The translations under genes and the position numbers were made by a program. 64,000 nt of DNA from Panopea generosa (lineage: Eukaryota > Mollusca > Bivalvia > Adapedonta > Hiatellidae): the NCBI GenBank assembly GCA_029582155.1, contig CM055895.1, positions 44,722,578 through 44,786,577 on the forward strand. The letters are read 5' to 3'. Position 1 is the stretch's first letter. Every line of letters starts with the position of its first letter. Below the pieces are notes generated by a model, which saw only the letters and a list, made by a program, of their open reading frames with translations, was not told the origin of the DNA and did no database searches. Below are positions 46,901 through 57,532 of this stretch, piece after piece.

Positions 46901-48920
46901 ACCTGGCTGGCACGACAATTGACCAGGACAGATTGCACAATATGTACCTTGAACTTCTAAAGAGACTTGATGACAGTAGTGATGAAGTGAGGGTCACCGT
47001 CGCTAAAACATTTCTGGCATACTTGGATAATTTTGAGTCGGCGTACGATGTGAATTTATACAGAGCTCATATTGAAGCCATCTATAAAGGTCTGCTTGTG
47101 CACTTAGATGATCCAGATGAGCATATTCAAGAAGCTATACTTGGTTTGTATATGAATTTAAATTCTGAACTTATTTAAAGGAAATATAGCAGGGAATTTT
47201 CAAAATTCTAGAGTTGGCAAAAAAAAAAAAAATTTCCCCAACATACCATGCCTTTAAGCTGTTATTGCGATAAGAATATCTATTTAAACAAACAAGTCAA
47301 AATAATACATTGAAAATCAATTTCCTAACTTGGCCTACACACCCAGGGTAAATAAAAACATATTTCCCACTTAAAATTGTTAACACTTAAAAATGAGTCA
47401 TGTGATTAAATTTTGATTTTGATTTGATAGATCACAATGGTTACATCACATTATATTGTTGAATTTGGTTTATCATTGAAAGAGTTGAAAAGGTGAAGGT
47501 AATCAAGTATATACATGTACATGATATTGTATATTTTAAGAATAACGATTTCTTTTCAGTATTACCACTTTTATTAAAATATCAATATTGCAAACCATTC
47601 CTATTTTTATCTCCCATCGCATAGCAGGAAGTGGGATATACGTCCCACACCACTTTAACTTTTCCCATAGGGCACCTTTGTAACATGAAAACACAATGAA
47701 AAAAACAAAATCTGCAGCATGTGTCTAGGCTCAAATTCTTTACTGGTTTAAGATATGCAATTATAAAGGAAAAAAAGCATACCATGACCAGGAAGGATTT
47801 TTTTTAATTTAGTGGTTTTGTATTAACGTATCAATTTCGAGATTTTAATATGTCAACTAGGCCATCCTTAAAAAAGATTTTTGTTTGCTGTGCTCCAGTC
47901 CAGTATTTTAAATGTGGATACGTATGTAGCTTCTTTTTTTTTTTTTGGCTAGATTTTAATTTTTTGTAGTCATTTTTGATAAAAAATGGACAGAATTCAT
48001 GAAAAAAAATAAAAATAATAAGCTGCAATTTTGAGTGAGTATGCAAATAAATATTTTTTTAAAGGACAACCCTATGCGCATATGATGCACTTCTAGCCAA
48101 CAATTCTGAAATGACACAGAACATCCCAAAATTCTGGTATCTGCATCATATTTTCAGTGGTATTTTTGATATACCGACCATTTAACACATGCTAGGAATA
48201 GAAAAATAACCGCAATACAAAGACCTGAAAAAAGAAGGAAAAAGAGCACTAAAATTTTATTTCTGCCTCCTTCATCTGTGGGTCCGGAGTACTCAAGGGA
48301 GTTAGAGATGGTATGTACTTCATCTTTCCGACCTTCAATGATTTCACGTCTGCTCTGAATCTCCTAAATCCCATGAAGGATATTCACATAACTTGAATCA
48401 GGTGTTCATATCTTCTGAGTGTTGGCTGCTCACGCCAGAAACGGGTCAAATCCCCAGCTGATCCAGTACTCTCAGCACTGGTTCTACCCAGGAAGCGGAC
48501 TCGAGAGCGGTTCATATAAGTTCTGAGCTTACATCGCAATCAAGCTAAAATAAATTAGTATAAACTAACAATGTTGGTTTAAAATCACACACAGTGCAAG
48601 GTCAAATAATTTCAACCTTTATTTCATCAGAATGACCTCTGTATCTCCCAAGCCCCTTAAAGGCTTTTCACTCGACTCCAGTGCTCATCCCATTGAAACT
48701 ATGTGAAGAACCACATTTCAACAATGTTTGGTCATGGTCTTTAAGAATGCTAATGTACATGTATTATTGGTATATTACAGGTGTTCTGAAGAAAGCTGGC
48801 AGTTTGATGCCCGGAATGCTGATACAGGAAGTAGAGACCAGTAAACATAAGCACAGGTCCCGCAAATATTGTGAGGAATTGGTCACATATTTACAGAAAC
48901 TGTCCACTCAGTCATCATAG
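37305..48920 (+). CDS. DNAAF5: Dynein axonemal assembly factor 5 (HEAT-repeat protein 2), complete, 10 coding exons
   Basis: Coding exons are 37305-37935, 38629-38871, 39372-39458, 41026-41258, 42711-42920, 43814-43966, 44835-45003, 45657-45955, 46795-47143 and 48781-48920. All introns are GT-AG and phases match at every junction; the sum is 2514 nt, or 837 aa (human DNAAF5 is about 855). The product is a chain of HEAT repeats with recognisable DNAAF5 blocks: [95 protein letters not shown] and [12 protein letters not shown]. In animals this cytoplasmic protein helps preassemble outer and inner dynein arms before transport into cilia and flagella. The start at MAATDQNSN is the only ATG that keeps the conserved N-terminus, and it follows AACAAAA. 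No inactivating lesion is seen. Its last codons lie in a 42-bp tandem array. Confidence 0.95.
38629..38871 (+). CDS. DNAAF5: DNAAF5 coding exon 2
   Basis: 243 nt; acceptor ATATTCAG, donor G/GTATGT. Encodes [15 protein letters not shown] through LWHDVG. Confidence 0.93.
39050..39240 (+). repeat. SINE (family 4) in DNAAF5 intron 2
   Basis: The tRNA-like head has GCAGTGGATAGTGTTGACTG and box B-like AGGTTTGATCT, followed by CCCAGGAAGCAGACTTGAGAG and a tail with ACTAAAATAAATTA. Relatives are at 43540-43705, 48405-48560 and 51545-51715 (minus). Confidence 0.65.
39372..39458 (+). CDS. DNAAF5: DNAAF5 coding exon 3
   Basis: 87 nt, too short to stand out as an ORF. Acceptor TTTGTACAG, donor ATG/GTAAGT. 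Encodes [17 protein letters not shown] and AELTHYPKD, matching the human segment QKENEEDLKDKLDF. Confidence 0.93.
40120..40320 (-). repeat. SINE (family 2) in DNAAF5 intron 3
   Basis: AAAGGTTAACCAGTACTCAA, TTTCCCACTTGAATTAGCAA and a terminal GAGCTAACTG read as a reversed tRNA-like head. The same order occurs at 41885-42085, 51235-51480 and 61605-61805. Confidence 0.65.
40510..40740 (-). repeat. SINE (family 3) in DNAAF5 intron 3
   Basis: Shares CACCATTTTC.ACACAT, GTAGAACCACTGTCCTTCC, GCTTGAACATACGGCCT and TAGAGCACT with 62075-62265 and 63820-64000. Confidence 0.6.
41026..41258 (+). CDS. DNAAF5: DNAAF5 coding exon 4
   Basis: 233 nt; acceptor ATTCCAG, donor GAT/GTAAGC. Encodes [19 protein letters not shown] through EEKTVVKD. 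Confidence 0.93.
41885..42085 (-). repeat. SINE (family 2) in DNAAF5 intron 4
   Basis: Second copy of the TTTCCCACTTGAATTAGCAG family, diverged at the tRNA-like end. Confidence 0.6.
42130..42320 (+). repeat. SINE (family 1) in DNAAF5 intron 4
   Basis: The head GTGGTTTACGGGGAGAGCG ... TTGCATGCGGAAGGTTG and body TTCCTCGCTTGACGCTAAGC, GGATCTGGTCAGCACGGTGT match 60125-60310. Confidence 0.7.
42711..42920 (+). CDS. DNAAF5: DNAAF5 coding exon 5
   Basis: 210 nt, phase 0 at both ends; acceptor TCATAACAG, donor CAG/GTTAGT. Encodes [17 protein letters not shown] through PDVCHSVQ. Confidence 0.92.
43540..43705 (+). repeat. SINE (family 4) in DNAAF5 intron 5
   Basis: GTAGTGGATATAGTGTTTGC head, TCCAGGAAGCAAGACTCGAG body, AAGCTCTGAGCTTTCATTAC tail. 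Confidence 0.65.
43814..43966 (+). CDS. DNAAF5: DNAAF5 coding exon 6
   Basis: 153 nt, phase 0 at both ends; acceptor CTTTCACAG, donor AAG/GTAGGT. Encodes [19 protein letters not shown] through EIISNK. Confidence 0.92.
44835..45003 (+). CDS. DNAAF5: DNAAF5 coding exon 7
   Basis: 169 nt; acceptor TTTTTTAG, donor CAG/GTAAAC. Encodes [19 protein letters not shown] through DVLIIEA. Confidence 0.92.
45078..45190 (+). repeat. tRNA-derived SINE (family 6) in DNAAF5 intron 7
   Basis: Box A GTTAGCTCAGTTGG and box B-like GTGTGAATCCCC occur in tRNA order, but the acceptor and T arms do not pair, so it is a SINE head rather than a tRNA. It is followed by CCATCTCCGTGATGATCGAT. Confidence 0.65.
45657..45955 (+). 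CDS. DNAAF5: DNAAF5 coding exon 8
   Basis: 299 nt; acceptor ATTTGCAG, donor AAG/GTATGT. Encodes [18 protein letters not shown] through SGVLTKEK, including the strongly conserved [15 protein letters not shown]. Confidence 0.93.
46795..47143 (+). CDS. DNAAF5: DNAAF5 coding exon 9
   Basis: 349 nt; acceptor GTTACAG, donor TTG/GTTTGT. Encodes [15 protein letters not shown] through [17 protein letters not shown]. Confidence 0.93.
47160..48110. repeat. Dispersed repeat in DNAAF5 intron 9
   Basis: 47225-47510 resembles 54750-55000 (TTTCCTAACTTGG.CTAC.CACC.AGG, AATGAGTC..ATGATT). 47855-48000 resembles 54622-54760 (AGGCCATCCTTAAAA, TTTGTTTGCTGT). The two halves are in swapped order relative to the downstream copy. 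Confidence 0.5.
48405..48560 (+). repeat. SINE (family 4) in DNAAF5 intron 9
   Basis: ACGGGTCAAATCCCC box B-like, TACCCAGGAAGCGGACTCGA body, AAGTTCTGAGCTTACATCGC tail. Confidence 0.65.
48781..48920 (+). CDS. DNAAF5: DNAAF5 coding exon 10 (terminal)
   Basis: 140 nt including TAG at 48918-48920; acceptor ATATTACAG. Encodes [37 protein letters not shown] and the end LSTQSS. From 48893 the exon is the first unit of a 42-bp tandem array. Confidence 0.93.
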
Positions 48921-49128
48921 CAGAGCAAATATTGACAGAAACTATCCTCTCAGTCATTCATCATTGACGGAAACTATCCACTCATTTGTCATAGAAGAGC
49001 AGATCTCTACAAAAACTATCCACTCATTTGTTCCAGAAGAACTGATTTCCGCGAAAACTATTCACTCATTTGTCATAGGAGAGCAGATCTTTTCGGAAAC
49101 TATCCATTCAGTCATCCTGGTAGCATAG
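48893..49128 (+). repeat. 42-bp tandem array spanning the DNAAF5 stop codon
   Basis: Six units start at 48893, 48935, 48967, 49009, 49051 and 49093. Units 1, 3, 4 and 5 are exactly 42 bp, unit 2 is 32 bp and unit 6 is 36 bp. The core is ACAGAAACTATCCACTCATT, then a GTCATAG.AGAGCAGAT part. Unit 1 encodes the last DNAAF5 residues and the stop; the others lie in the 3' UTR. A second frame is open through units 3-6 with the repeated residues TIHSFVIEEQIS. Confidence 0.85.
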
Positions 49129-49247
49129 CTATCAACTGCTTTTTGTTCTATTTATTATTTTTTTAATTAAAATTACAAGGTTCCAGCGAAAAGTAAAAAA
49201 CCCAGACCTAGGACTTGCTCTTTTGTTTTTTTAACAAGTATGTAGAA

Positions 49248-49253
49248 AATAAA
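49248..49253 (+). terminator. Candidate DNAAF5 polyadenylation signal AATAAA
   Basis: First canonical AATAAA downstream of the stop codon, 328 bp beyond it. No transcript evidence. Confidence 0.35.
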
Positions 49254-49374
49254 CAATTTATATTGACTATTGAAGTAATCTTGGTCAGACACAACTAATC
49301 TTACTGACTTGATTATGAAAATGTCTCAAGTGATGAATGACTTACAATTAATAGAACTGACCATTGAAATTGAA

Positions 49375-49750
49375 CAGGAAAACATGTGTTTTGATATAGC
49401 AAGGCCAAGATATGTTTTTGAGATAGAGAGACAAGAATATGTGTTACGAGATAGAATGGCCATAATTTGTGATTTGAGATAAAGACCACCAGAACGTTTT
49501 TAGATATAAATGAGGCCAAAATTATTATCTGAAAATATAGAGGCCAGACTGTGTGTTTTGAGGTAGACAGATTAAGTGGTTTGAGATAGAGGTCAAATAT
49601 GTGTTTTGAGATAGACAGAATATGGGGTTTGAGATAGAGGCCAGAATATGTGTTTTGAGATAGACAGAATTTTGGGTTTGAGATAAGAGGCCAGAAAATG
49701 TGTCTTGAACGTATTTTGAGATAGCGGTCAGAACATTTGTTTTGAGATGT
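49375..49750 (+). repeat. Degenerate minisatellite, ~25-34 bp unit
   Basis: Units based on TTTTGAGATAGAGGCCAGAA + TATGTG repeat about a dozen times with many indels. Confidence 0.8.
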
Positions 49751-50169
49751 TTATTTTCTATTTGAACTTCTCTCTCACTGCTAATGTGTATGAAATATTA
49801 AAAGTTGAAATGTGTGTTGGTCTGTATATACAGATAGCTGTTATAGGTGACCATGTATTTATATAAAAATTATGAATTAAATAATTGCTTTAATATTAAA
49901 TGTGATATTTGATGTGAGTGTGTATTTTATTTAAACCAAAGGTCCTCAATAACCAAGTAGATTTATGTAACAACCAATTGTCTACCATCACTGGGGTCGT
50001 GAGTGAGAAAATATGCCAGTTGTGTTTGGGTAAGACAATGATTCTTCTCAGATTAATTCCGAGGTTAACCTACAGCAATAAAACTGGAAGTATCATATCT
50101 AACCTTTCATGTATTGAATATGGTGTAAAACCCTATTACAAATTATGTAAATTTCTTTAAACCTAAAAA

Positions 50170-50260
50170 GTGCATTTTAGCTCTCTTTTTTTGGGTGAAA
50201 AAAAAACAAAGAGCTATTGTCATGAATGTGGCGCTGGCGATGTTGTCTGCTAGTTAATGT
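50170..50260 (+). repeat. Fragment related to the 1501-2403 element
   Basis: TTTTAGCTCTC... then GAGCTATTGTCATGAATGTG parallels TTTTAGCTCGCCGGG... GAGAGCTATTGCCATGACC at 1496-1541. Confidence 0.45.
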
Positions 50261-50449
50261 TTTGAACTCGGCCTTTCCTCTGTTTGTGAACAACTTGTGT
50301 TACATATACTCAACTTTAAAAATACATTCATATGTTATGCAAACAATGTATATAGCTGAGTACAGTTTACAAAGCATAAGGAAAGTCACAATGACTAAGT
50401 AATGTCCTCTAAATGCTGAGCGCCAAGCGGGGAAGCTTTTTGTGCCATT

Positions 50450-50530
50450 CTTCAATTCCTTGTATTATCCTGGCCAGAAAACGAACCCACAATCTTCCAC
50501 AGATGCTCTACCACTAGACCACTGCTGTGG
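50450..50530 (-). repeat. tRNA-like SINE head (minus)
   Basis: AACGAACCCACAATCTTCC and GCTCTACCACTAGACCACTG are reversed box B and box A sequences related to families 1 and 5. Confidence 0.55.
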
Positions 50531-50769
50531 TTCATTCAGTGTGTGAATATTGATGTGATACATTTACGTAGTAAAATCCATTTCTACATTGCATTAAGTC
50601 CCTTTAATGCAATAAGCAGTAAGCTCCTGTGTGCTAATGAATGCTTATTCATTATCACACCAGAAATACCAGCATATCGAAATGTTTTCTGTATCCCTGA
50701 CTTTCAATTATCTCTTCATGATATGATTCATGCTGAGTGCTGAACTGTGATTTTTGTATAAAAACAATT

Positions 50770-51157
50770 TTGTTGTTGAAAACAGAGACATGGCTCATGA
50801 TTTGAAAGCAAACGCCTGTCTTATGATCAAGAAAGATGACACAAAGTCTTATGATTTTGAAAACAGACACATGTCTAATATTTTTGAAAACACACATTTA
50901 ATGTTTTTGAAAGCAGACACCTGTCTAGCGATTTTGAAAGTGGACACTTATCTAATGATTTTGAAAACATGTTTAATGATTTTGGAAGTGGATCCATGTC
51001 TAACGATTTTGAAAGCAGACATCTGTCTAGCGATTTTGAAAGCGGACATGCATCTTATGATTTTGAAAGCAGACACTTGTTTAACAATTTTGAAAGCAGA
51101 CATGCATCTATTGATTGTGAAAGCAGACACAAGCCTAATGATTTTGAAAGCCTATAA
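50770..51157 (+). repeat. 27-bp minisatellite, ~14 copies
   Basis: Unit GATTTTGAAAGCAGACAC + TGTCTAATG (27 bp, 9 codons). The first third is less regular. Frames are open on both strands (136 aa plus) because of the period. Confidence 0.9.
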
Positions 51158-51234
51158 AATATGAATAGGAGTGAATGTCAACATTTCTTGATTGATTGAT
51201 TGACTATTTAGTGTCAGTTAAATTTCATCGAGGG

Positions 51235-51480
51235 TTAACAGACGATCAATTAATCCAACCATGTTTTCCTGGGATCCTGAAAGGTTAACCAGTACCCGAG
51301 CATACCCCATCTCTGCAAGTAACTGATAACTTTCCCACTTGAATCAGCAGTGGGAGACGAATGATAATGAGACGCAATGTCGTATATCAATCATCATGGA
51401 GACTGTTGTCGGACAGGGATTTAAACTTACGACCCCTTGATTGATAGATGCATTACCGACTGAGCTAATCAGACCTGACA
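51235..51480 (-). repeat. SINE (family 2)
   Basis: The fullest copy of the family here: GATCCTGAAAGGTTAACCAG, TTTCCCACTTGAATCAGCAG, ACTTACGACCCC, ACTGAGCTAATC (reversed box B and box A). Confidence 0.7.
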
Positions 51481-51544
51481 ACATTATTTTCTTGGAAAAA
51501 AGAGATTCATAATATGTAAAAAATACTTCAGTTTATACAAGTTT

Positions 51545-51715
51545 GTTTCAGTGAAGAAAGCTCAAAGCCTATTTGACCGCTTTTGAGTCTGCTTCCTGGG
51601 TAGAACCAGTATTGAGTGTTTTTTAGAGGTTTGAGCTAGGAATCAAACCCATAACTTCAGGCATGAGTAGACAATACTCTGTCCACTACACTACTGCTCA
51701 TAACAGAAAACTTCT
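51545..51715 (-). repeat. SINE (family 4, minus)
   Basis: GAGTCTGCTTCCTGGGTAGA, AATCAAACCCATAACTTCAG and TCCACTACACTACTGC are the reverse complement of the intronic family 4 order. Confidence 0.65.
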
Positions 51716-52261
51716 TTTAAATACTAGTTGACTGAAAATTTAGACTTGTTTTATGATGAATTTATGGTCAGATGTATTAAAGGTTTCAATGTATTCTTAC
51801 ACATAGCAAAATTGCTATATTTAATTAAACTAAAGTACTAGTGAAATGTTCATATATATTTTTTTTATAACATCTGTACAATATACCAAGCTGAACTTTG
51901 TCTTTTAATAAACACTCTAGTAAACTGAATAATATAGATTTGCCATCTGGTGTAAAAAGCAATAGACAGGCATACCAAAATGTAGGCAATATAAACAGTA
52001 TCTAAAAATTAATATGGTACTTTTTTGCCTGGGCCGCTAAATCGTTATTCTGTGTGTAATCATGTACAACATCTTCAAGTTTTATATGAGTTTGTTGCCT
52101 ATTTGACAAGCAATGTATGTATCATCTTAATAACAATGTTGGTGGGCACACCTCGTATTATATATGAATCAAGATACATAGATTGAATTTTATGTGTAAA
52201 AAAGTTTGCCAGCTACTTGCTGAAAGATGGTGGTTTTTCCTCCAAAATAACTGGTTATAAA

Positions 52262-52650
52262 ATATACAGGGTCCTCTGATAGGAGACACATACAAACCAA
52301 GGTACTGATAGGAGACATGTACAAACCAAGGAACTGATAGGAGACCGTACAAACCAAGGTACTGATAGGAGATACATACAAACCAAGGTACTGATATGAG
52401 ATGCATACAAAACAAGATACTGATAGACACATACAATCCAAGATACTGATAGAAGACACATGCAAAACAAGATATCAATATGCACATACAAACTAAGATA
52501 CTGATAGACACATATGTTTACCAAGATTCTGAAAGGAGACACGTACAAAATAAGATACTGATAGACACATACAAAACAAGATACTGATAGACACATACAA
52601 ACCAAGACACTGATAGACAGATACAAAACAAGATACTGAAAGACACAGAA
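52262..52650 (+). repeat. Minisatellite, 24-29 bp units, ~15 copies
   Basis: Units such as GGTACTGATAGGAGACATGT + ACAAACCAA and a shorter form AGATACTGATAGACACATAC + AAAAC. Minus-strand open frames up to 140 aa are artefacts. Confidence 0.9.
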
Positions 52651-52789
52651 CAGTTCATATAAATATCCTCTTCTCAAACATTTTTAAAACAAAGATTGGG
52701 TAAACAGGACTGGACAGTTATTTTTATTTATTTCACATGGATTGTGACACAAGTTCATACAACCTAGGCAAATCTTGTTTTAAGTCTTC

Positions 52790-53045
52790 TTAGGTAAAAC
52801 CAGTCGTAAGCATATGCGGATAAAGCATTTTGTTCAAGCACACTACAGATATTTGTGGTGGAGGATCTGACCCACGATTCCCCAAATACTGGATACAATG
52901 TTGAACCACAGGAATACTCACTCATAATTCACATATGCCTTGTACTACTTCTATTATGAAGATGGTCGGTGTTATTAAATTTAAATTTGTCTAAGTTGCA
53001 ATAATTTGTTTCATAATTGATGTAAAATAACTAATTTTAAACTAA
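52790..53045. repeat. SINE (family 5) pieces in two orientations
   Basis: 52790-52910 is the reverse of the family 5 body and head (TTTGTGGTGGAGGATCTGACC). 52930-53045 carries the family 5 tail in plus orientation (TTTGTCTAAGTTGCAATAAT). Confidence 0.5.
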
Positions 53046-53124
53046 GGATATAAGTGGATATACACGGTTGTGATACAACATAAAAAGGCATCTGATGTAA
53101 ACAATTACCTGGGACATCAAGAAC

Positions 53125-54195
53125 TAATTGTAAAACTCTGTACGGTAAATTACTTTATTTAAACATTTAATTTGCCTTTATTGTCAATTCGAAATTGAAA
53201 TAAGCTAGAAAATATTAACAAAATTTGATAACAATTTTTCGTACTAAGACAATGCAAACACATCAAGACAATATGATGGTAATGACTCTTTTTAAATATC
53301 TTTAAAAAACACTCTTTTTTGTCATTTACAAATCCTAACTCGAAATTGAAATAAGCTAGAAAATATTAACAAAATATGATAACAGTTACTCATACTAAGA
53401 CAATGTGAACACATCAAGACAATATGATGGTAAAGACTCTTTTCCAATATCTTTAAAAAAACACTCTTTATTGTTAATCACAAATCCTAACTCGAAATTA
53501 AAATACGCTAGAAAATATTAACAAAATATGTAATAAAATTATTCATACTAAGACAATGTGAACACATCAAGACAATATGATGGTAAAGACTCTTTTTAAA
53601 CATCTTTAAAAAAAAAACACTCTTTATTGTGAATCACAAATCCTAACTCGAAATCGTAATAAGCTAGAAAATATTAACAAAATATGATAACAAAATTATT
53701 CATACTAAGACAATGTGAATACATGAAGACAATATGATGGTAAAGACTCTTTTTAAATATCTTTAAAAAAAAAAAAACACTCTTTATTGTGAATCACAAA
53801 TCATAACTCGAAATCGAAATAAGCTAGAAAATATTAACAAAATATGATAACAAAATTATTCATACTAAGACAATGTGAACACATGAAGACAATATGGTGG
53901 TAAAGACTCTTTTAATATCTTTAAAAAAATACTCTATATTGTGTATCGCAAATCCTAACTCGAAATCGAAATAAGCTAGAAAAATATTAACAAAATATGA
54001 TAACAATTATTCATACTAAGACAATGTGAACACATGAAGACAATATGGTGGTAAAGACTCTTTTAATATCTTTAAAAAAATACTCTTTATTGTCAATTAC
54101 AAATCCTAACTCGAAATCAAAATAAGCTAGAAAATATTAACAAAATATGATAACAATTATTCATACTGAGACAATGCGAACACATCAAGACAATA
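53125..54195 (+). repeat. ~154-bp tandem repeat, ~7 copies
   Basis: AGACAATG landmarks fall at about 53248, 53398, 53551, 53708, 53868, 54019 and 54169 (spacing 150-160). Each unit includes GAACACAT.AAGACAATATG, an A-tract of variable length and AATAAGCTAGAAAATATTAA. No coding potential. Confidence 0.92.
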
Positions 54196-54619
54196 ATTAT
54201 GAGGGTAAAGAAATTGTTGACTTCATTCCTGGAAACTGTTAGTTGTGCAACTAGTACTAGGCACACTTTATTCACCATGTATGTACAATTTAACAACACA
54301 CATGTTAAGTTTGAACAAAAAAACAAGAAAAAGATATACAGTATTGCAACTTTTGATATGTCCCAATAGCCGTAGTTAGCATGTTATCATTCATTCCACT
54401 CAATAATTCATTGCAAGTTTAAGCTTTCCCATTGTCCGATTGAGGTAAAGTTTTTATGTTTTGCAGCAATATATGTAAATACAAAGCTTGGAAACATTCT
54501 GCAATTTTGCACTGGTTGACCTAAAATAATCATAGACTGAATGGACTAATTAATGTTAACCTATACCATAAGTGCTTGAAGGTCATGGTGTTTTCCAGTA
54601 TCAGTACATAAAGTTTTCC

Positions 54620-55030
54620 ATCAGGCCATCCTTAAAAGTATGTTTGTTTGCTGTCACAGGCTGTGTTTTTCATGTGAAAAGGTAGATAACCAAAAGGTTT
54701 TTGCCAGATTACTTAAGTGTCATTTTGAACAAAATATGGTCAGGCTAAAAACTGTTTTTTAACCAATATATCATGTCTATTGCCAAACGGATTTATATTG
54801 AAATATGCCAAAATAATATATTGAAAAGGGTTTTCCTAACTTGGGCTACGCACCTAGGTAGGACTAAAAGAGATTCCCAGTTAAAACTGCAACATATTTT
54901 GTGACATTAAATGAGTCGCATGATTTCATTTTTATTTCAGTTTGATCCATCATATATGTTTACACGTTGTAAAATTTGTTTCATCTTAAATAGAGTTTGA
55001 ATGGCAATGTGATGATCTTCAAGCAATATT
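54620..55030 (+). repeat. Dispersed repeat shared with DNAAF5 intron 9
   Basis: See 47160-48110. Contains AGGCCATCCTTAAAAGTATG and CCTAACTTGGGCTACGCACC. Confidence 0.5.
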
Positions 55031-55039
55031 TTAGTTGTT

Positions 55040-57020
55040 GTGCATTATATATACTTCACACATCTTGTATTGTAGAATCTGTACTGTAGGACACACACTT
55101 TGTGTGTTGTACCTCAGGAACACTTCACACAGCATGTATTGTAGAATATGTACTGTGGGACACATCCTTTGTGTGTTGTACCTCAGGAACACTTCAAACA
55201 CCTTGTATTGTAGAATCTGTACTGTGGGACACACCCTTTGTGTGTTGTACCTCAGGAATACTTCACACACCTTGTATTGTAGAATCTGTACTGTGGGACA
55301 CACCCTTTAATTGTTGTGCCTTAGATATACTTCACACACCTTCTATTGTAGAATCTGTACTGTGGGACACATCCTTTGTGTGCTGTGCCTTAGATATACT
55401 TCACACACCTTGTATTGTAGAATCTGTACTGTGTGACACACCCTTTGTGTGTTGTGCCTTAGCTATACTTCACACACCTTGTATTGTAGAATCTGTACTG
55501 TGGGACACACCCTTTGTGTGTTGTGCCTTAGATATACTTCACACACCTTGTATTGTAGAATCTGTACTGTCAGACACACCCTTTGTGTGTTGTGCCTTAG
55601 ATATACTTCACACACCTTGTATTGTAGAATCTGTACTGTGGGACACACTCTTTGTGTGTTGTGCCTTAGAAAACTTCACACACCAAGTATTGTAGAATCT
55701 GTACTGTGACACACATCCATTGTGTGTTGTACCTCAAGAACACTTCACACACCTTGTATTGTAGAATCTGTACTGTGGGACACACCCTTTGATCGTTGTG
55801 CCTTAGAAAACTTCACACACCTTGTATTGTAGAATCTGTACCGTAAAACACACCCTTTGGGTGTTGTACCTCAGGAATACTTCACACACCTTGTATTGTA
55901 GAATCTGTACTGTGGGACACACCCTTTGTGTGTTGTACCTCAGGAATACTTCACACACCTTGTATTGTAGAATCTGTACTGTGGGACACACCCTTTGTGT
56001 GTTGTACCTCAGGAATACTTCACACACCTTGTATTGTAGAATCTGTACTGTGGGACACACCCTTTGTGTGTTGTGCCTTAGAAAACTTCACACAACTTGT
56101 ATTGTAGAATCTGTACTGTGGGACACATCCTTTGTGTGTTGTACCTCAGGAATATTTCACACACCTTGTATTGTAGAATCTGTACTGTGGGACACACCCT
56201 TTGTGTGTTGTACCTCAGGAATACTTCACACACCTTGTATTGTAGAATCTGTACTGTGGGACACACCCTTTGTGTGTTGTGCCTTAGAAAAACTTCACAC
56301 ACCATGTATTGTAGAATATGTACTGTGGGACATATCCTTTGTGTGTTGTACCTCAGGAATACTTCACACACCTTGTATTATAGAATCTGTACTGTGGGAC
56401 ACACCCTTTGTGTGTTTTGCCTCAGGACATTTTCACACACCTTCTATTGTAGAATCTGTACTGTGGGATACATCCTTTGTGTGTTGTACCTCAGAAATAC
56501 ATCACACACCTTATATTGTAAAATCTGTACTGTGGGACACATCCTTTGTTTGATGTACCTCAGGAATACTTCACACACCTTGTATTGTAGAATATGTACC
56601 ATGGGACACAGCCTTTTTGTGTTGTGCCTCAGGAATACTTCATACACTTTGTATTATAGAATATGTACCATGGGACACACCTTTTGTGTGTTGTACCTCA
56701 GGAATACTTCACACACCTTGTATTGTAGAATATGTACCATGGGACACACCCTTTGTGTGTTGTACCTCAGGAATACTTCACACACTTTGTATTGTAGAAT
56801 CTGTACCGTGGGACACACCCTTTGTGTGTTATGCCTCAGGAATACTTCACACACTTTGTATTGTAGAATATGTACCATGGGACACACCCTTTGTGTGTTG
56901 TACGACAGGAATACTTCACACACTTTGTATTGTAGAATCTGTACTGTAGGACACACCATTTGTGTGTTGTATTGTTTTACCTCAGAAATACTCAACGCAT
57001 CTTATATTGTAAAATCCGAA
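55040..57020 (+). repeat. 69-bp satellite-like tandem array, ~28 copies
   Basis: Unit: CTTGTATTGTAGAATCTGTA + CTGTGGGACACACCCTTTGT + GTGTTGTACCTCAGGAATAC + TTCACACAC (69 bp). Variants fall in patches: TGCCTTAGATATAC near 55310-55640, TACCTCAGGAATAC elsewhere, and ATATGTACCATG near 56590-56880. As 69 is 23 codons, frames stay open for long runs on both strands (up to 325 aa plus); Cys-rich translations are products of the period. No flanking gene structure. Confidence 0.95.
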
Positions 57021-57532
57021 CTGTGGAACACTTTTAATAGTTTTACGACCGTCACCAAATGCCCAGCCTTTTGATGTTGGGGGAATCAACTCTGTTATTT
57101 TCATCCCTGGAATTTCAAATTCACAATTTTAAAGCAACTGACCATGATATTCTTTTTATCATAACATTATGTATAATTCAACATGATAAAACAGGGGTAA
57201 GATAAATATTCGCTTTATCGGCAGTGAAGGTTTATCTTGCAGCAACTAAAAAAATGATGATATCATTGATTTTGCGTTGTGTTTACACATGTTTTTAACC
57301 ATTGGTAAATTGTTAGTTATCTCAATAAATATCAATTAATAATCCTAACTGAGTCTAACAGTTTCCATAAAAAGTACATTTGTTTTTTTTTTTAATTTTA
57401 TTAATCAAATTTGGAACATTTTTTGGGCGCAACACACATGCGTGTGTTTGCTGGACTAAGATTAATTGTTGCTTTTGTAAACAAAATAAATAAAACATGG
57501 AAATATTGATAAGTTACATGCTTTATTTTTTT

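Noticed and set aside
55031..57074. Cys-rich repeat proteins of up to 325 aa
   Set aside because: They come from the 69-bp array, whose period keeps several frames open on both strands at once.
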